This document shows positions 21,828 to 33,873 of a DNA stretch of 64,000 nucleotides, one piece after another; position 1 is the first letter of the stretch; each line of letters begins with the position of its first letter. A model generated the notes under the pieces. The model was not told the DNA's origin. It searched no databases and saw only the letters and a program-made list of their open reading frames with translations. Location of the stretch: NCBI GenBank assembly GCA_009823505.1, contig VZQC01009545.1, positions 225,050 through 289,049 on the forward strand, written 5' to 3'. A program made the translations under genes and the position numbers. This stretch comes from Rhizomys pruinosus (Eukaryota; Chordata; Mammalia; Rodentia; Spalacidae).

Positions 21828-24767
21828 TTAAGCTACAAATAACTTTATTGGAAGTTAGGTTGATAAGTGTCTCCTACTCATCCTCCTGTTTATTTTAGAA
21901 TGAATTTAATTTTTTCTTAAAATTGTCCACTTTAGTATCCATTTAAAGGAGAATATTCCATTGTTTATTAAGAAAGGGATCAACAATGGATTTGGTTGCA
22001 TACTCATTTAGCAACTATAAAATTATAAAATTAGCAATCACAGACTTGTATCTGCATCAGATTTTGGTCACTGTAACTAAAGATCCATTAGGTGGCTGCT
22101 GCTATTAAATTTTCAACACTATAAAGACTTGCGTCTTAATAAAAAAGCTTGTAACATTGAAATAATTTCCTCCCATTACTTCTACAAACTGTAACTTGAA
22201 TTTATTATTTGGGAAATATTTTCCACATTGTATCATTGTATCTTATTCCTTGAGACAGATATTTCCCTCATAGTTGGAAGTAAGGAACATGATAAAAGTT
22301 TTAGGTACTTAAGAGTTTCTAAAAGTTTAAGATTCTATTATATTTCATTTTATTTCTTCTATTAGATTAGTGATGTGTAAGATGCTGGATTTGAATGTTA
22401 AATGTTGACTGAATTTTAAAATATTTAAAATTAAATTAAATATTTACTTCATACTAAAGGTAAAAGATATGCAACATAAATATATTGTCTCTAAAAGGAA
22501 TGAAAGAAAGTTTATTTGGTTAAGACTTCACACATTAAAACCATTCTAATTTGTAGACTTCTTAAAATTATTTGTATCCCATAGGCCTAGAATTCCCTGG
22601 AACAATGCAACACCTGAATAAATATGTTCTATCATAAGTTCTGTGTAAAAATTGACATCAGTGTTGATAATGAGACATAGAACAATCTTTGACAAAGTAA
22701 ACTTGACATGACATATGATTTAGTGAATGCAGCAGATCAAAACACATATATTATTCAATTTTATATGTATATTTCTATAATTGTATAATTATATATACAT
22801 ATGTGTTCATACATGTGTATGGGTGTGTGTATCTTTGATGTTTGTATGGTTCAGAATGTAAATGCTACAGGGTCAGATATGTTAAAGTAGTGATATTCCT
22901 TCATGACTAATTTCAGAACAGACACTATGCATTAATTTGAGCATTCCCGGAGTTAGCTGCCAATGTCTTAGTAATATCTGTGGCAACCTTGCAGATGGAA
23001 TTTCATGCTATAAGAATAAAAGGGTCTTTGCAAAATTTCTGTGAGTTTTATGGTTATATGTTCTCTTTCTCTAAGGTCGCATTTATCTCTAGTTTCTTAT
23101 TTTCACAGAAAATAAGAAAATTTCCATCTTTCTCATTTCCTTACCATAAATGTCTTTTGTTCTCAGTGCTGAATTGACCTATGTTTCAACAGAGGACTTT
23201 AAAAATTCTGATCCCATAACTTGTGCATATGCATGTGTAGAGAGAGTTGATTTTTTTTTGAGTCATGAACATTACAATACATTTTGTTTGGTAAGTACAT
23301 GTTTATATTGTACTGATGCTAATAGCAAATTTTAATATCATGATTTTAGAGTTTATCTGCAGATAACAAAATTTCAACTCATAATTTTAAGTTTTTAAAA
23401 TCAAGTTTTAGCAAATAGAGAAAATAATGGGTTAATTACATTTTCAAATATGTGCATTTGTGAACTGTGCTCATATTTGCACCTTAGTTAGCATCTCTTG
23501 ACCCTTTCATTCCTGCACCTTTTCTTTCTATTTTTGTCTATTCCTTTATTATCTTCCAATCTCCATGATTTTGTTCTCAGGCTTTTTCTTTTATGATAGC
23601 ATAGGCTTCACCTTTGAATATTCTAATATATTCTAAGTTTCAAAAAGTGGGCAGGAGTTTCCACAGAACTTTGAAGAAGATGAGGATTAGAAGACAAAAT
23701 TTGTTACAGTAAGTTTTCATTTAAAGTAATATTTCAATATAATTTAACATGGATAATTTCATTCATTTAATGTAAATGCTTCTGAACTTCCTTCTCAAAA
23801 GTAGCTTTAATTTTGACTTGTGGTATCTTGCTTTCACTCCTATGTTGTTCTTACAGATTCTGTTGTTTTTTACAAGCAAAAATACAAAATAGTGATAAAA
23901 TGTACTGATCTATTTAACCTTTTTCCCAGAAACTTATGGTTAGATTTATATTCTCTCTCTTTTTAACATACTTTTTTCAATAAAATAGAACTAGTTGAAA
24001 GAAACATTTTCAAACCCATTATTGATCATAATTACTTTAAGAAAATCATAAAATAGTAAAATATTTTCTATTTGTTTACATATTAACCTCCAGGTAATTT
24101 CGCTAAGGTAATTTTCAGTTGTTCACAGTAGGATTTCTGAACATTTAGGCTTTCTAATAGCTGCTATAGATCTATTAACAACTTGAATCTCCCTCTAATA
24201 AAACCTGAGAACCCATTCTTTATAGGACTGGAATTTGTATCTCTCCTTACTGTTAAGACAGTATCACCACATACACTTTACCTTCTATTTCAGAAGTAAA
24301 ATCCATCCAGAATAAAATGAATAGAATGAGGCATAACTGCTATCTCTTAAGAGTTAAGCAACCTTGAGCTCTGAACTCATTGAACCTCACTTAGCTTTGG
24401 TGAAAGTTTACTTTCTTGTGTCTCCTCTTTTCTTTCTACGTATTCTTTTTGTATCTTCCTTACTTTGTCCTCTAGCACCTTGTGAGTAGCTGCATGAATG
24501 ACTCTATATTGATTGCTATATAAAATCGATATACTCTCATTACTTCAAATATCTCTTATGAATGAGTTCCAAAGTCATTTTCCTGGCCTGGATCAAATTT
24601 GTAGTTTTCAATGTGTAAATCTAACATATTTTCTAGTGTACTGTCCTTCCTGACATTATTGCAATTCAAAATATCATTTTAATGTTCTCTGAATATTTGT
24701 TTTATTTTTTCATTTGTATTGTATTAAAAGAAAATTGTGTTTTTCTCATATAAGAAATATTATTAAG
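21828..24767. other. 2.9 kb of unassigned AT-rich DNA
   Basis: There is no recognisable element and no coding signature. A TA/TG-rich patch lies at about 22745-22830. Ancient repeats diverged beyond recognition are possible. Confidence 0.4.
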
Positions 24768-25268
24768 GAGATCAGGGATTTCTCAAGACCACCTGAATCA
24801 CAGGTAGGAGCTGGGTGCTTCAGCCAGGTGGAGTGTTTGTTTTGATTCAATCCTCTTTGGCTTGATAGGCTTGTGTGGCTGTGGGGGCGGAGTTGTCCTC
24901 CTATCTGGTATAAAACGTGGCCCTGTTGCCACTGTGAGACTTGATATTGGGGATTTCCTGAGACCACTCGAAGCACAGGTACCTGGGCATGCTAAACAGG
25001 AAGTACGCCCCCCCCAAACTGGGATTGCTGAGTGTCCAAGTGGATTCTTTGGAGAAACTTCAGAACAGAAAGGGAAGAGTAAGTTAGACTTCCAATAGAA
25101 AGCTTAAAACTTAGACAAGTCAACATTCCATAAGCAAGGAGAAAAGGAAAACAAATCAATCAAAGAAGGCATCTGAAGGAGGCAAGCAAAGCAAACCTTC
25201 AACACAGTGAAGAGATATTTGGGATTCACATTGGAGTACAGGCAAAGAGAAATCCACATTCCAGGGAC
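24768..25268 (+). promoter_or_regulatory. L1 5'UTR with monomer-like direct repeat
   Basis: GGGATTTCTCAAGACCACCTGAATCACAGG (at about 24774) and a similar stretch at 24951 are about 178 bp apart, giving two diverged tandem units. Tandem monomers act as the promoter in mouse L1s, and that role is inferred here. The second part carries a GTGGCTGTGGGGGCGGAG G-rich box and a C run near 25009. Confidence 0.6.
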
Positions 25269-26359
25269 ATGAAGAAGAGACAACAGGGGAAAGGTGCAGG
25301 ATAATTCCACACCAAGCTCTACGAACCCTGTGGAAGACACCTAGAGTGGAATCCCCCTGGGGATGGCCCAGGACACAGATATTAGAAGTATAATTGTGGA
25401 CATACTCAAAAATGAAACTATAAAGAACAAGTCAGAGAACTCAAGAAGGACCTAGAGAGAAAGAATGACAAACTATGGAAGGAAGTGGAAACACTGAAAA
25501 TATCCTATGTTTAAAAATGATAAGGAAACCGATCAGCAAAGCAAAGAGCTAGAGGAAGAGATTGAGAAGTTCCAAAAGGAAGTGGAAATACTAAAGAAAT
25601 CAGAAGATGAAATGAAAAAGGAAATAAATCACTCATCCAATCAAGAGGAAAGGAATGGGAAAGGCCTCAGAAGCAGAATGGAGGAAGCAGAAAAAAGAAT
25701 ATCAGACCTGGAAGATAACACAGGACAACTAAAAATCTCAAGTAAAGATTATGAAAAATTTAAAAATATACAAAAGTAGAACAACCAGGAACTGTAGGAC
25801 ACTATGAAAAGATCAAACCTCTGTATCTTAGGAATAGAGGAAGGAGAAGAATCCCAAGAGAATGGTATTGCACAGATCTTCAACAGAATAATAGATGACA
25901 ATTTCCCCAAACTAAAAAAAAGAAAAAGCAATACAAATACAGGAAGCACATAGAACTCCAAACAGACAAGATCAGAAAAGAAACTCTCCACGCCATATCA
26001 TAGTAAAATGCTAGACGCCCAAAACAAAGACAAAATTCTGAAACCACAAAAAAAAATAACAAGTTACATATAAGAGGAAACCTATCAGAATTATAACTGG
26101 ATTCTCAGTGCAAACTATGAAAGCAAGAAGAACATAGAGCAAAGCATTCCCAGTGTTAAAGGACTATAGATGCCAACCCAGATTACTATACCCTGCAAAA
26201 ATGTCGATTATAGTTGAAGGAGAAAGAAAAGTCTTCCATGACATAAACAAGATGAATGAATACATGTCCAGAAAACCTACCCTTCAGAGAATACTTGAAG
26301 CAATTCAAAAGACAGAAGAAAGGAGCAACTATGCCCAGGCACCTAGAAAGAGAAAATAA
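25269..26359 (+). pseudogene. L1 ORF1p pseudogene of copy D
   Basis: The ATG at 25269 starts MKKRQQGKG and meets a stop within a dozen codons. The coiled coil is preserved at 25507-25779, with KEIN, SSNQEERNGKGLRSRMEEAEKR-like residues and ISDLEDNTGQLK. The RRM (25800-25990) is frameshifted. The C-terminal domain is open again from 26153, with LKDYRCQPRLLYPAKMSII and FHDINKMNEYMS. It ends RKRK and stops at 26357. It matches ORF1p of copies A and C in domain order. It is inactive. Confidence 0.85.
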
Positions 26360-26555
26360 GAAAAGCATAACTGCAGGAGTAGAAACCTAGACCAAAAAGG
26401 TAAATGGATAAGGTGAAAGGAAGCAATACACATCTACCAGTTATAACCGTAAATATTAATGGACTAAATTCCATAATCAAAAGACATAGACTGGGAGATT
26501 GGATTAGGGAACAGAACCCATAGATATGCTGTCTACAAAAAAACACATTTTACCT

Positions 26556-27122
26556 TCAAGGATAGGCACCACCTTAAAGTGAAAGGATGGGAAAAAATAT
26601 TCCAAGCAAATGGTACCAAAAAGAAAGCAGGTGTTGCTATTTTAATATCAGACAAAATATACTTCAAAGTAAAAGAACATTACATTTTTATCAAAGGAAC
26701 AATTCACCATGAAGATTTCACAGTTATGAATATATATGCACAAAACTCTGGTGCACTAAACTTTATAAAGACAATTCTCCAGGACCACAAGGCACAGATT
26801 AACCCCAGTACACTCATAGTAGGGGACTTCAATACCCCACTGAGCCCTTTGGACAGGTCAACTGGACAAAGAATTAACAGAGAGACATCTGAACTGAATG
26901 ATATTATACACCAAATGGACTGCACAGAAATCTACTGAATATTCCACCCTAATACCAGAAAAATATAATGGCCTTCTTTGGCTCTTCAGATTTATTTTAC
27001 TTTGAAGTATATTTTGTCTGATATTAAAAGAGCAACACCTGCTTTCTTTTTGGTACCATTTGCTTGGAATATTTTTTCCCATCCTTTCACTTTAAGGTGG
27101 TGCCTATCCTTGAAGGTAAAAT
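26556..27122. repeat. Inverted duplication inside L1 endonuclease
   Basis: The direct segment 26556-26690 reappears reversed at about 26966-27122 with almost no mismatches. The inverted copy contains ~30 bp (around AAATCTGAAGAGCCAAAGAA in its own sense) that the direct copy has lost. Confidence 0.9.
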
Positions 27123-28130
27123 TGACCACACACTGGAACACAGAAGAAACCTCCACAAATAAAAAAAGATTGAAATAATTTCATGCATTCTATCAGACCA
27201 CAATGCAATAAAGCTCACTATCAACACCGGGATAAACCTTCCTATCTACAAGTACAAATGGAGACTAAACAAAACACTCCTGAATAATGAATGGTTCAAA
27301 AAAGAGATAAAGAAAGAAATAAAAGCATACCTGGAACTGAATGACAATGATAAGACAACACAACAAAACCTGTGGGATACTGTAAAAGCAGTCCTAATAA
27401 GTAAGTTTATAGACCTGGGTGCCTACATTAGAAAAACAGAAAGAGCACAAGTGAAAGATGTAACACTGCAGCTAAAAGCACTTGAGAAGCAACAACAGAT
27501 GAACCCTAAACGCAACAGACAGGAAGAAATAACAAAAATCAGAGCAAAAGTCAATGAACTAGAAAGAAAGAAAGCAATAAAAAAATTAATGAATCCAAAA
27601 GTTGAGTCTTTGAAAGGATAAACAAGATAGACAGACCTCTAGCCCAGTTAAACAAAAGAAAGAAGGAACAACTCCAAATCAATACAATCCATGATGAAAA
27701 GGGAAATATCACAACAGACAAGGAAAAGATCCAGAAAATAATATGGGAATACTTCAAAAAACTATACTCTACCAAGTTTGAAAATTTAGAAGAAATGGAT
27801 GAATATCTGAAATCCTGGGAATCACCAAAACTCAACCAAGAAGAGATTGACAGCTTAAACAGAACCATAATATATGAAGAAATTGAAGATTTAATAAGAA
27901 ACCTCCCAACTAAAAAAAGCCATGGCCCAGACGGTTTATGGCAGAATTCTATAAAACATTTCAAGAAGACTTACAACCACTATTATTCAAATTGCTTAGA
28001 AGGATACAGAGGGAATTCTCCCAAATTCCTTCTATGAAGCCAGTATTACTCTATTACCAAAACCAGGCAAATATACAACCAAAAAGAACTATAGACCCCT
28101 CTTATTAATGAACACAGATGTAAAACTTCT

Positions 28131-28375
28131 TTTTTTAATATACATATTTTTCTCTATGTGTATGAATGTACTGTCTGCATGCAGGTCTGTGCACCTGTGT
28201 CAAGCAATGCTGTGGATGTCAGAAAAGAGTGTCAGATTCCCCTGGAACTGGAGTTCTCCTGGAATTGGAGTTTCAGATGGTTCTCAGCTGCCATGTGGGT
28301 GCCAGGGACCGAACCCGGGTCCTCTGCAAGAGCAGTTGGCTCTCGTAACCACTAGGCCATTTCTACAGTCCCAAC
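28131..28375 (-). mobile_element. B2-type SINE in L1 copy D, antisense
   Basis: It is the young subfamily with both 17-bp units. Short flanks AAAACTTCT (28122-28130) and AAAAATTCT (28376-28384) are the probable TSD. Confidence 0.9.
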
Positions 28376-30799
28376 AAAAATTCTAAACAGAATACTGGCA
28401 AATCGCATACAGACCCACATCAAGAAGATTATCCATCATGACCAATTTGGATTCATACCAGAGATGCAGGGATGGTTCAACATACAAAAATCAATAAATA
28501 TCATCAAGCATATAAATGGACTGAAAGACAAAAACTACATAATCATCTCAATTGACTCAGAAAAAGCCTTTGGCAATATCCAGCATCCCTTCATGCTTAA
28601 AGTCCTAGTGGGAATTAGATTGGAGGGATTATTCCTCAATGTAATCAAAGCCATATATAGGAAACCCAGAGCCAATATCATCCTAAATGAGGAAATGACA
28701 GAAGCATTCCCCTTAAAAGTAGGAACTCGGCGAGTCTGCCCCATCCCCACTCCTCTTCAATATAGTGCTTGAAACACTTGCTAGGGCAATAAGTCAAGAA
28801 AAGGAAATTAAAGGAGTAATCATTGGAAAAGTGGAAGTCAATCTATCCCTTTTTTGCTGATGATATGATTCTTTACTTAAGGGTTGCTAAAACCTCCACC
28901 AGAAAACTCCTAGAAATGATTAACAGCTTCAGCAAAAGTGGCAGGATACCAAATTAACCTAGAAAAATCAATAGCCTTTCTTTATACCAACAAGCAACTG
29001 AAGAAGGAATTCAAGGAGACCCTCCCACTCACAGTAGCCTCAAAAACAATAAAAAACCTAGGAACAAACCTAACCAAAGACACCAAAGATCTCTACAACA
29101 AAAATTTTAAACCCCTGAAAAAGGAAATTGAAGAAGACATCAGAAGATGGAAAAACCTCCCATGCTAGTGGATTGGAAAAATTAATATATTAAGAACGTC
29201 CATTCTACCCAAACTCTTGTACAGATTTAATGCAATCCCAATTACAATCGCCAAGATTTTCTTCACAGGATTGGGAATAAAGTCCTTAGTTTCATTTGGA
29301 GAAACAAAAGTCACCGAATAGCCAAAGCAACCACAAGTGAAAAGAGCAATACATGGGGGACCTCTATACAGGACTTCAAACTATAGTACAGGGCTATAGT
29401 CATAAAAACAGCTTGGTACTGGCACAAAAACAGACCTGTTGACCAATGGAACAAAACTGAAGATCCAACCTTGAGCACATACAATTTCAGCCACCTCCTG
29501 TTTGACAAGGGGGCCAAGAAAAAACAATGGAGGAAAGACATCATCTTCAGCAAGTGGTTTTGGCAAAACTTGATCATCACTTGTGGAAGAATGAAATTAA
29601 ACCCATACTTCTTTCCCTGTACAAAAGTCAACTCCAGATGGATCAAAGGCCTCAATTTGCAACCCCAAACTCTGAAGGCCATAGAAGACAAAGTTGGCAG
29701 CAGCCTACGAGTCATAGGTGTAGGAAAAGACTTCCTAAATCAGACAGCAGCTGCACAAGAATTAAGGTCGTCAGTTGACAAATGGGACCTCATTAAACTC
29801 AAAAGCTTCTGGACATCGTAAGAAACAATAAAGGAAGTGAAGAGAAAACCCACAGAGTGGGAGGAAACCTTTACCACAGATACATCTGACAAAACATTGA
29901 TTTCCAGAGTATATAAACTGCTCAAAAAACAAAGAAGAAAGAAAACAAATGAATCACTCAAAAGATGGAGCAAAGTGCTGAACAGAGACTTCACAAGTGA
30001 AGAATTAGAGATGGCTGAGAAACATCTTAGAAAGTGTTCAATGTAGCTAATAATTAAGGAAATGCAAATTAAAACCACTTTAAAATATCATCTCACTCCA
30101 ATAATACTGTCTAGGATCAAGAAAACAAATGATACCAAATGCTGGAGAGAGGTTGTGGGGAAAGGGGAACAATCATCCATTGCTGGTGGGAATATAAACT
30201 TGTACAGCCACTATAGAAGGCAGTGTGGAGAACCCTTGGAAGACTCAAAATGAACTTACCACCTGACCCACTCATACCACTCCTGGGTATATACCCACAA
30301 GACTCTTCTTACTGCAGACATACATGCACAGCTATGTTTATTGCAGCTCTGTTCACAATAGCAAAACCTAGAACTAACCCAAGTGCCCCTCACCTGATGA
30401 GTGGATAGAGAAAATGTGGTACATTTACACAATGGAGTTCTATGCAGCAGTAAAAAGACAACATGAACTTTGCAAGTAAATGTATGGAACTGGAAGGTAT
30501 TATGTTAAGTGAATTAACACAATCACAGAAAAACAAAGGACAATTGGTATCCCTCATCTGTGGATGGTAGTGCCAATAACCTAGTTGTAAACATTTCTTG
30601 TTGGGAGTGATGCATATTGGAAAGAACACCACCAACAACAACAACAGATAAGACTGCATCAAAGAACTGACTAAAAGGGTGAATCTGGTGGGGTGGGGGA
30701 TTGGGAGGAGGACAGGGGTCTAGATTCAACTTGTAATGTAATTTTGTACAAAAAATATATATGTAAAAAAGTTAAAAAAACAACAACAAAAAAGCCCTG

Positions 30800-31560
30800 A
30801 ATGATCTGAATAAATAAACTAGTCCTTCTTTCCACCAGACAGGGACTCCCAGCCTTTATTTTACATGCATAATTTTAGCTCCTCAGGCTTGTGTGTTCTT
30901 GAATAAAGGATTTGGCTGGGGAAAATCAGTCAGAGGCCAGCCTGGGAAATCAGTGAGTGTCAGCAGCGTGGACATTGATGTGTGGTGAGTGAGTGCCTGG
31001 GTGGGATTTAGACTGTAGAGCACTGAACAAGTGACAGTCTGGCATTAGGCTGTGGAGTGCTTAGCAGGCAGCAGCCTAGAGAATCTGGGAGTGCCAGTAG
31101 TTGCCCAGTGTAGATGTTAGATGAGACAGGTGGGCAGTGGAAAAGTATCAGCCTTTGGCTCCAAGATTTAGGACAGCTGCTGGTGACTATCTTGCATTTT
31201 CCATTTTTCCTGTCATCCAGTGGATGATGTTGGTGCATCCACTTCCATGTGTGGCATAGTGACTCCACAGAAATGGATGGTGGGCTGGACCTAGACTGAG
31301 AATTATTAGAGACTGATTACTAGTGGGTGAAGGAGACTTATTTCTGATATCTAGAGAGACTGACTAGTATCCAGTGAATGAATTTGGACTGAAGAACAGT
31401 TGAGTACAAATATCTGACTGCATAGGACTTAGCATATAAAGTGGAATATATGAATCCTGGTGAGAGGTTTGAGGGGGCATGGATGGGGAAGTGCATCTAC
31501 ATTTGGTCAAGGAATGTTGTATGAAATGTACAAAAGCTCAATAAAATATTAAAAAGAAAT
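30800..31560 (+). repeat. Possible retroposed sequence with L1-like tail
   Basis: The last ~80 bp (GTTGTATGAAATGTACAAAA, then CTCAATAAAATATTAAAAAG) resemble an old L1 3' end. The upstream ~650 bp are GC-richer and repetitive in feel (AGTGAGTGCC, TGGGCAGTGG), but I cannot assign them. Confidence 0.35.
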
Positions 31561-31647
31561 ATTTAATTCATACATTTTTATTATAATATTTAGAGATTAC
31601 TTTATGATATGCCATATACAAATTTTTTTAATTCCTTACTGTGTTAG

Positions 31648-31968
31648 TTACCTCTTTACTGCAATAGTATTTTTCTGATGTTGTGATAAAGACATATTAC
31701 AGAACAAAGTTTATCGGCTTGTAGTTCCAGAGATAATAGTCCATCATGGTTGGGAAGGCATGGTAGTAGGAACAGAAAGCTGAGCACTTATATTCAAGCA
31801 GGGATAGGGAATAGAGTGAAACTGGAACTGAGTCAGTGTATAAACTTTCAATATCAGTGAATATTGACATGCTTCCTCCAACAAGGATTCAACTACTAAG
31901 TATTCTATGACCTTTAAAAATGGTACCACCAATTTAAGCCTATGTGAGACACCTCATTCAAGCAATCA
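31648..31968 (-). mobile_element. URR1-like hAT repeat, antisense
   Basis: TTAGTTACCTCTTTACTGCA, GTGATAAAGACATATTACAG, CTTCCTCCAACAAGGATTCA and AAGCCTATGTGAGACA occur in the order of the reverse of the hAT-like copy at 19398-19742. It is strongly diverged. Confidence 0.5.
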
Positions 31969-32098
31969 TGCTTACTAATTTGGATACTTATAAATTCTTT
32001 TATTACTTATCTTCATTAACTCTACTGGCAATTCAGACATAAATTATAATATTGAATATAAATGGCAAAATCATATTTATCATTTACACTATTATGGT

Positions 32099-32278
32099 GA
32101 ATTTTTTTATTATTTTTTATGTGCATGAGTATACTGCCTGCACGTGTATAAGTGCACCCATGTTGTTCAATGCCCATGGAGGTCAGAAGATGGAGTCCAA
32201 TCCCTTGGAACTGGATTTAGAGGTGGTTCCTCAGTAAGAACATCAAGTGCTTAAACACTGAGTCATCTCTCCAGTCCC
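32099..32278 (-). mobile_element. B3-type SINE, antisense
   Basis: It runs from a T-rich tail through GTGCATGAGTATACTGCCTG and GGAGGTCAGAAGATGGAGTC to GAGTCATCTCTCCAGTCCC. It lacks the GGGTGCTGGG box because of an internal deletion. Confidence 0.8.
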
Positions 32279-32757
32279 TGTAGTGATTTCTTTAATTCTT
32301 CCACTATTAAGTATTATGATGGTTATGATTTTTCTTTTTCAATGGTGCCATCTGTCGTGCCTTATGTTCTGGTTCCATGTTTTTATTATGAAACAATATT
32401 ATAGTTTTTCCACTGCTTTTCACACATTTATAAAGATACCTATACTTTGTGATTTAGTTAATTCAGTTAACATGGCTTAGGATCCTTTTGTATAATGATA
32501 TATTCAACACTCCTCAAATAAATACTTCATCATGTAATTTGTTTAATTATTACACTGATGAGTTTGTTGATGTTTTCATATATAATCATTGATTATTTTT
32601 AATTTCTCCTTTCAGTTAGTTCAATTTTTGATGATATGGTTTGACATCCCTTATTAAGAGCATGTAAGATTACAAATGCAATATATTCACAATTTTTTCC
32701 TAATCCAAGCCTTCCATTAGCTACTATTTGCATTATCTGTACTTCTTGTGGTTTTGT

Positions 32758-32903
32758 TTTGTATTCTTTGGAACAGAGTCTCCCTGTAGCTGCAGCTGTT
32801 CTGGAACTCACTATGTAGACCAGGCTGGCCTTGAACTCACAGAGATTCAACTCCCTCTGCCTCCCAAGTTCTGGGATTAAAAGCCTGTGCCTGCCCGACT
32901 TCC
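32758..32903 (-). mobile_element. B1 SINE, antisense
   Basis: CAGAGTCTCCCTGTAGCTGC, GACCAGGCTGGCCTTGAACT and TCCCAAGTTCTGGGATTAAA identify it. Confidence 0.9.
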
Positions 32904-32989
32904 TATGTTGTTGTACTGAAACTACTTGTTTCTTTGAATCAAAATTTTATTAATTATAGACAGCATATAATTAATACAGGTTTAAGTTG

Positions 32990-33321
32990 TTATTTTGTAT
33001 ATGTGTGTTTCTCCTTGTCATTATGTGTGTGTGCATACATGCATGCATGCTGCAGTGTCCATGCAGAGAACATAGGATAACTTCCAATGTCTGTCCTTGC
33101 CTTCCATGTTGTTGAGACAGGATCTCTTTTATTGTACACTGAACATAGGTCACACTAGGTATACTAGTTTTTAGCAATTCACCTTTCTCTTACACCCATC
33201 TCTGTGTAAATGAGTGCCACAATTACAGAGACATCAGCCACTGTGTCTAACTTTTATGTGCATTCTGAAGATTATATTCAGGCTTTTGTGGCAAGCTTTT
33301 TACTCATTAAGCTATCTTTTC

Positions 33322-33324
<3 letters not shown>
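32990..33324 (-). mobile_element. B4/RSINE1-type SINE, antisense
   Basis: A TG-rich start, GAGACAGGATCTCTTTTATT, GAGTGCCACAATTACAGAGA and TTTACTCATTAAGCTATC follow the reverse of a B4 element. It is diverged. Confidence 0.6.

Positions 33325-33355
<31 letters not shown>
33325..33355. repeat. (TA)n microsatellite
   Basis: Fifteen TA units adjoin the B4 SINE. Confidence 0.95.
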
Positions 33356-33357
<2 letters not shown>

Positions 33358-33614
33358 GTCCTATCGAGTAAAAATATAAGTTCCTTCTGGCAAAGATTTT
33401 CTTGAAACTTCTTTCAGATAATCTCTGAAAACTGTTTTCATTAAAATCCTCAAAACCTGGATTATAATAATCTCCTGAAGAATTCACTAAAAGGTGTAAC
33501 ATAGATGGATTAAGCTATTCTACATCCATTCTGCCAGTCTCTATCATCTGATTGAAATATTTAATATCATTTCTACTTAATTACTGATAAGTTTGCAATT
33601 TCTTCTTCACTTCT

Positions 33615-33862
33615 TTTTTTTATTAATTTTATTTATTTCTGTATGTGTATGAATGTACTGTTTGCATGCAAGTCTGTGCACCCATGTCGTGCAATGCTGC
33701 GGAGGTCAGAAGAGGGTCTCGGATTCCCCTGGAGCTGGAGTTCTCCTGGAATTGGAGTTTCGGACGGTTCTTGGCCGCCATGTGGGTGCTGGGGATCTAA
33801 CCCGGGTCCTCTGTAAGAGCGGTCGGTGCTCTTAACCGCTAGGCCATCTCTCCAGCCCCTTC
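33615..33862 (-). mobile_element. Young B2-type SINE, antisense
   Basis: The 11-bp TSD TCTTCACTTCT lies at 33604-33614 and 33863-33873. Both 17-bp units and the CpG-rich head are present. Confidence 0.95.
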
Positions 33863-33873
33863 TCTTCACTTCT

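Larger units (their letters stand above)
26404..30570 (+). pseudogene. L1 ORF2p pseudogene of copy D
   Basis: The ATG at 26404 gives MDKVKGSNTHLPVITVNING and an in-frame stop after IREQNP. The endonuclease GDFNTPLSPLD block is intact near 26825. An inverted 165-bp segment then replaces part of the endonuclease (26955-27122). Reverse transcriptase blocks appear at 28400-28930: [17 protein letters not shown], a HPFMLK block, and FADDMILYL across frames. A B2 insertion at 28131-28375 precedes them. C-terminal motifs (IPLLGIYPQDSSY, MFIAALFTIAK) lie at 30223-30400. Stops and shifts throughout make it non-functional. Confidence 0.85.
24768..30795 (+). mobile_element. L1 copy D, near full length
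   Basis: In order: 5'UTR (24768-25268), ORF1 (25269-26359), a 44-bp gap, ORF2 (26404-30570), and a 3'UTR with GATTGGGAGGAGGACAGG and an A-rich tail ending near 30795. The ~6-kb total, less one B2, is normal for a complete rodent L1. The only later SINE inside is at 28131-28375. ORF1 and ORF2 are broken by stops and frameshifts, so it cannot move by itself. I could not find a TSD. Confidence 0.9.
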
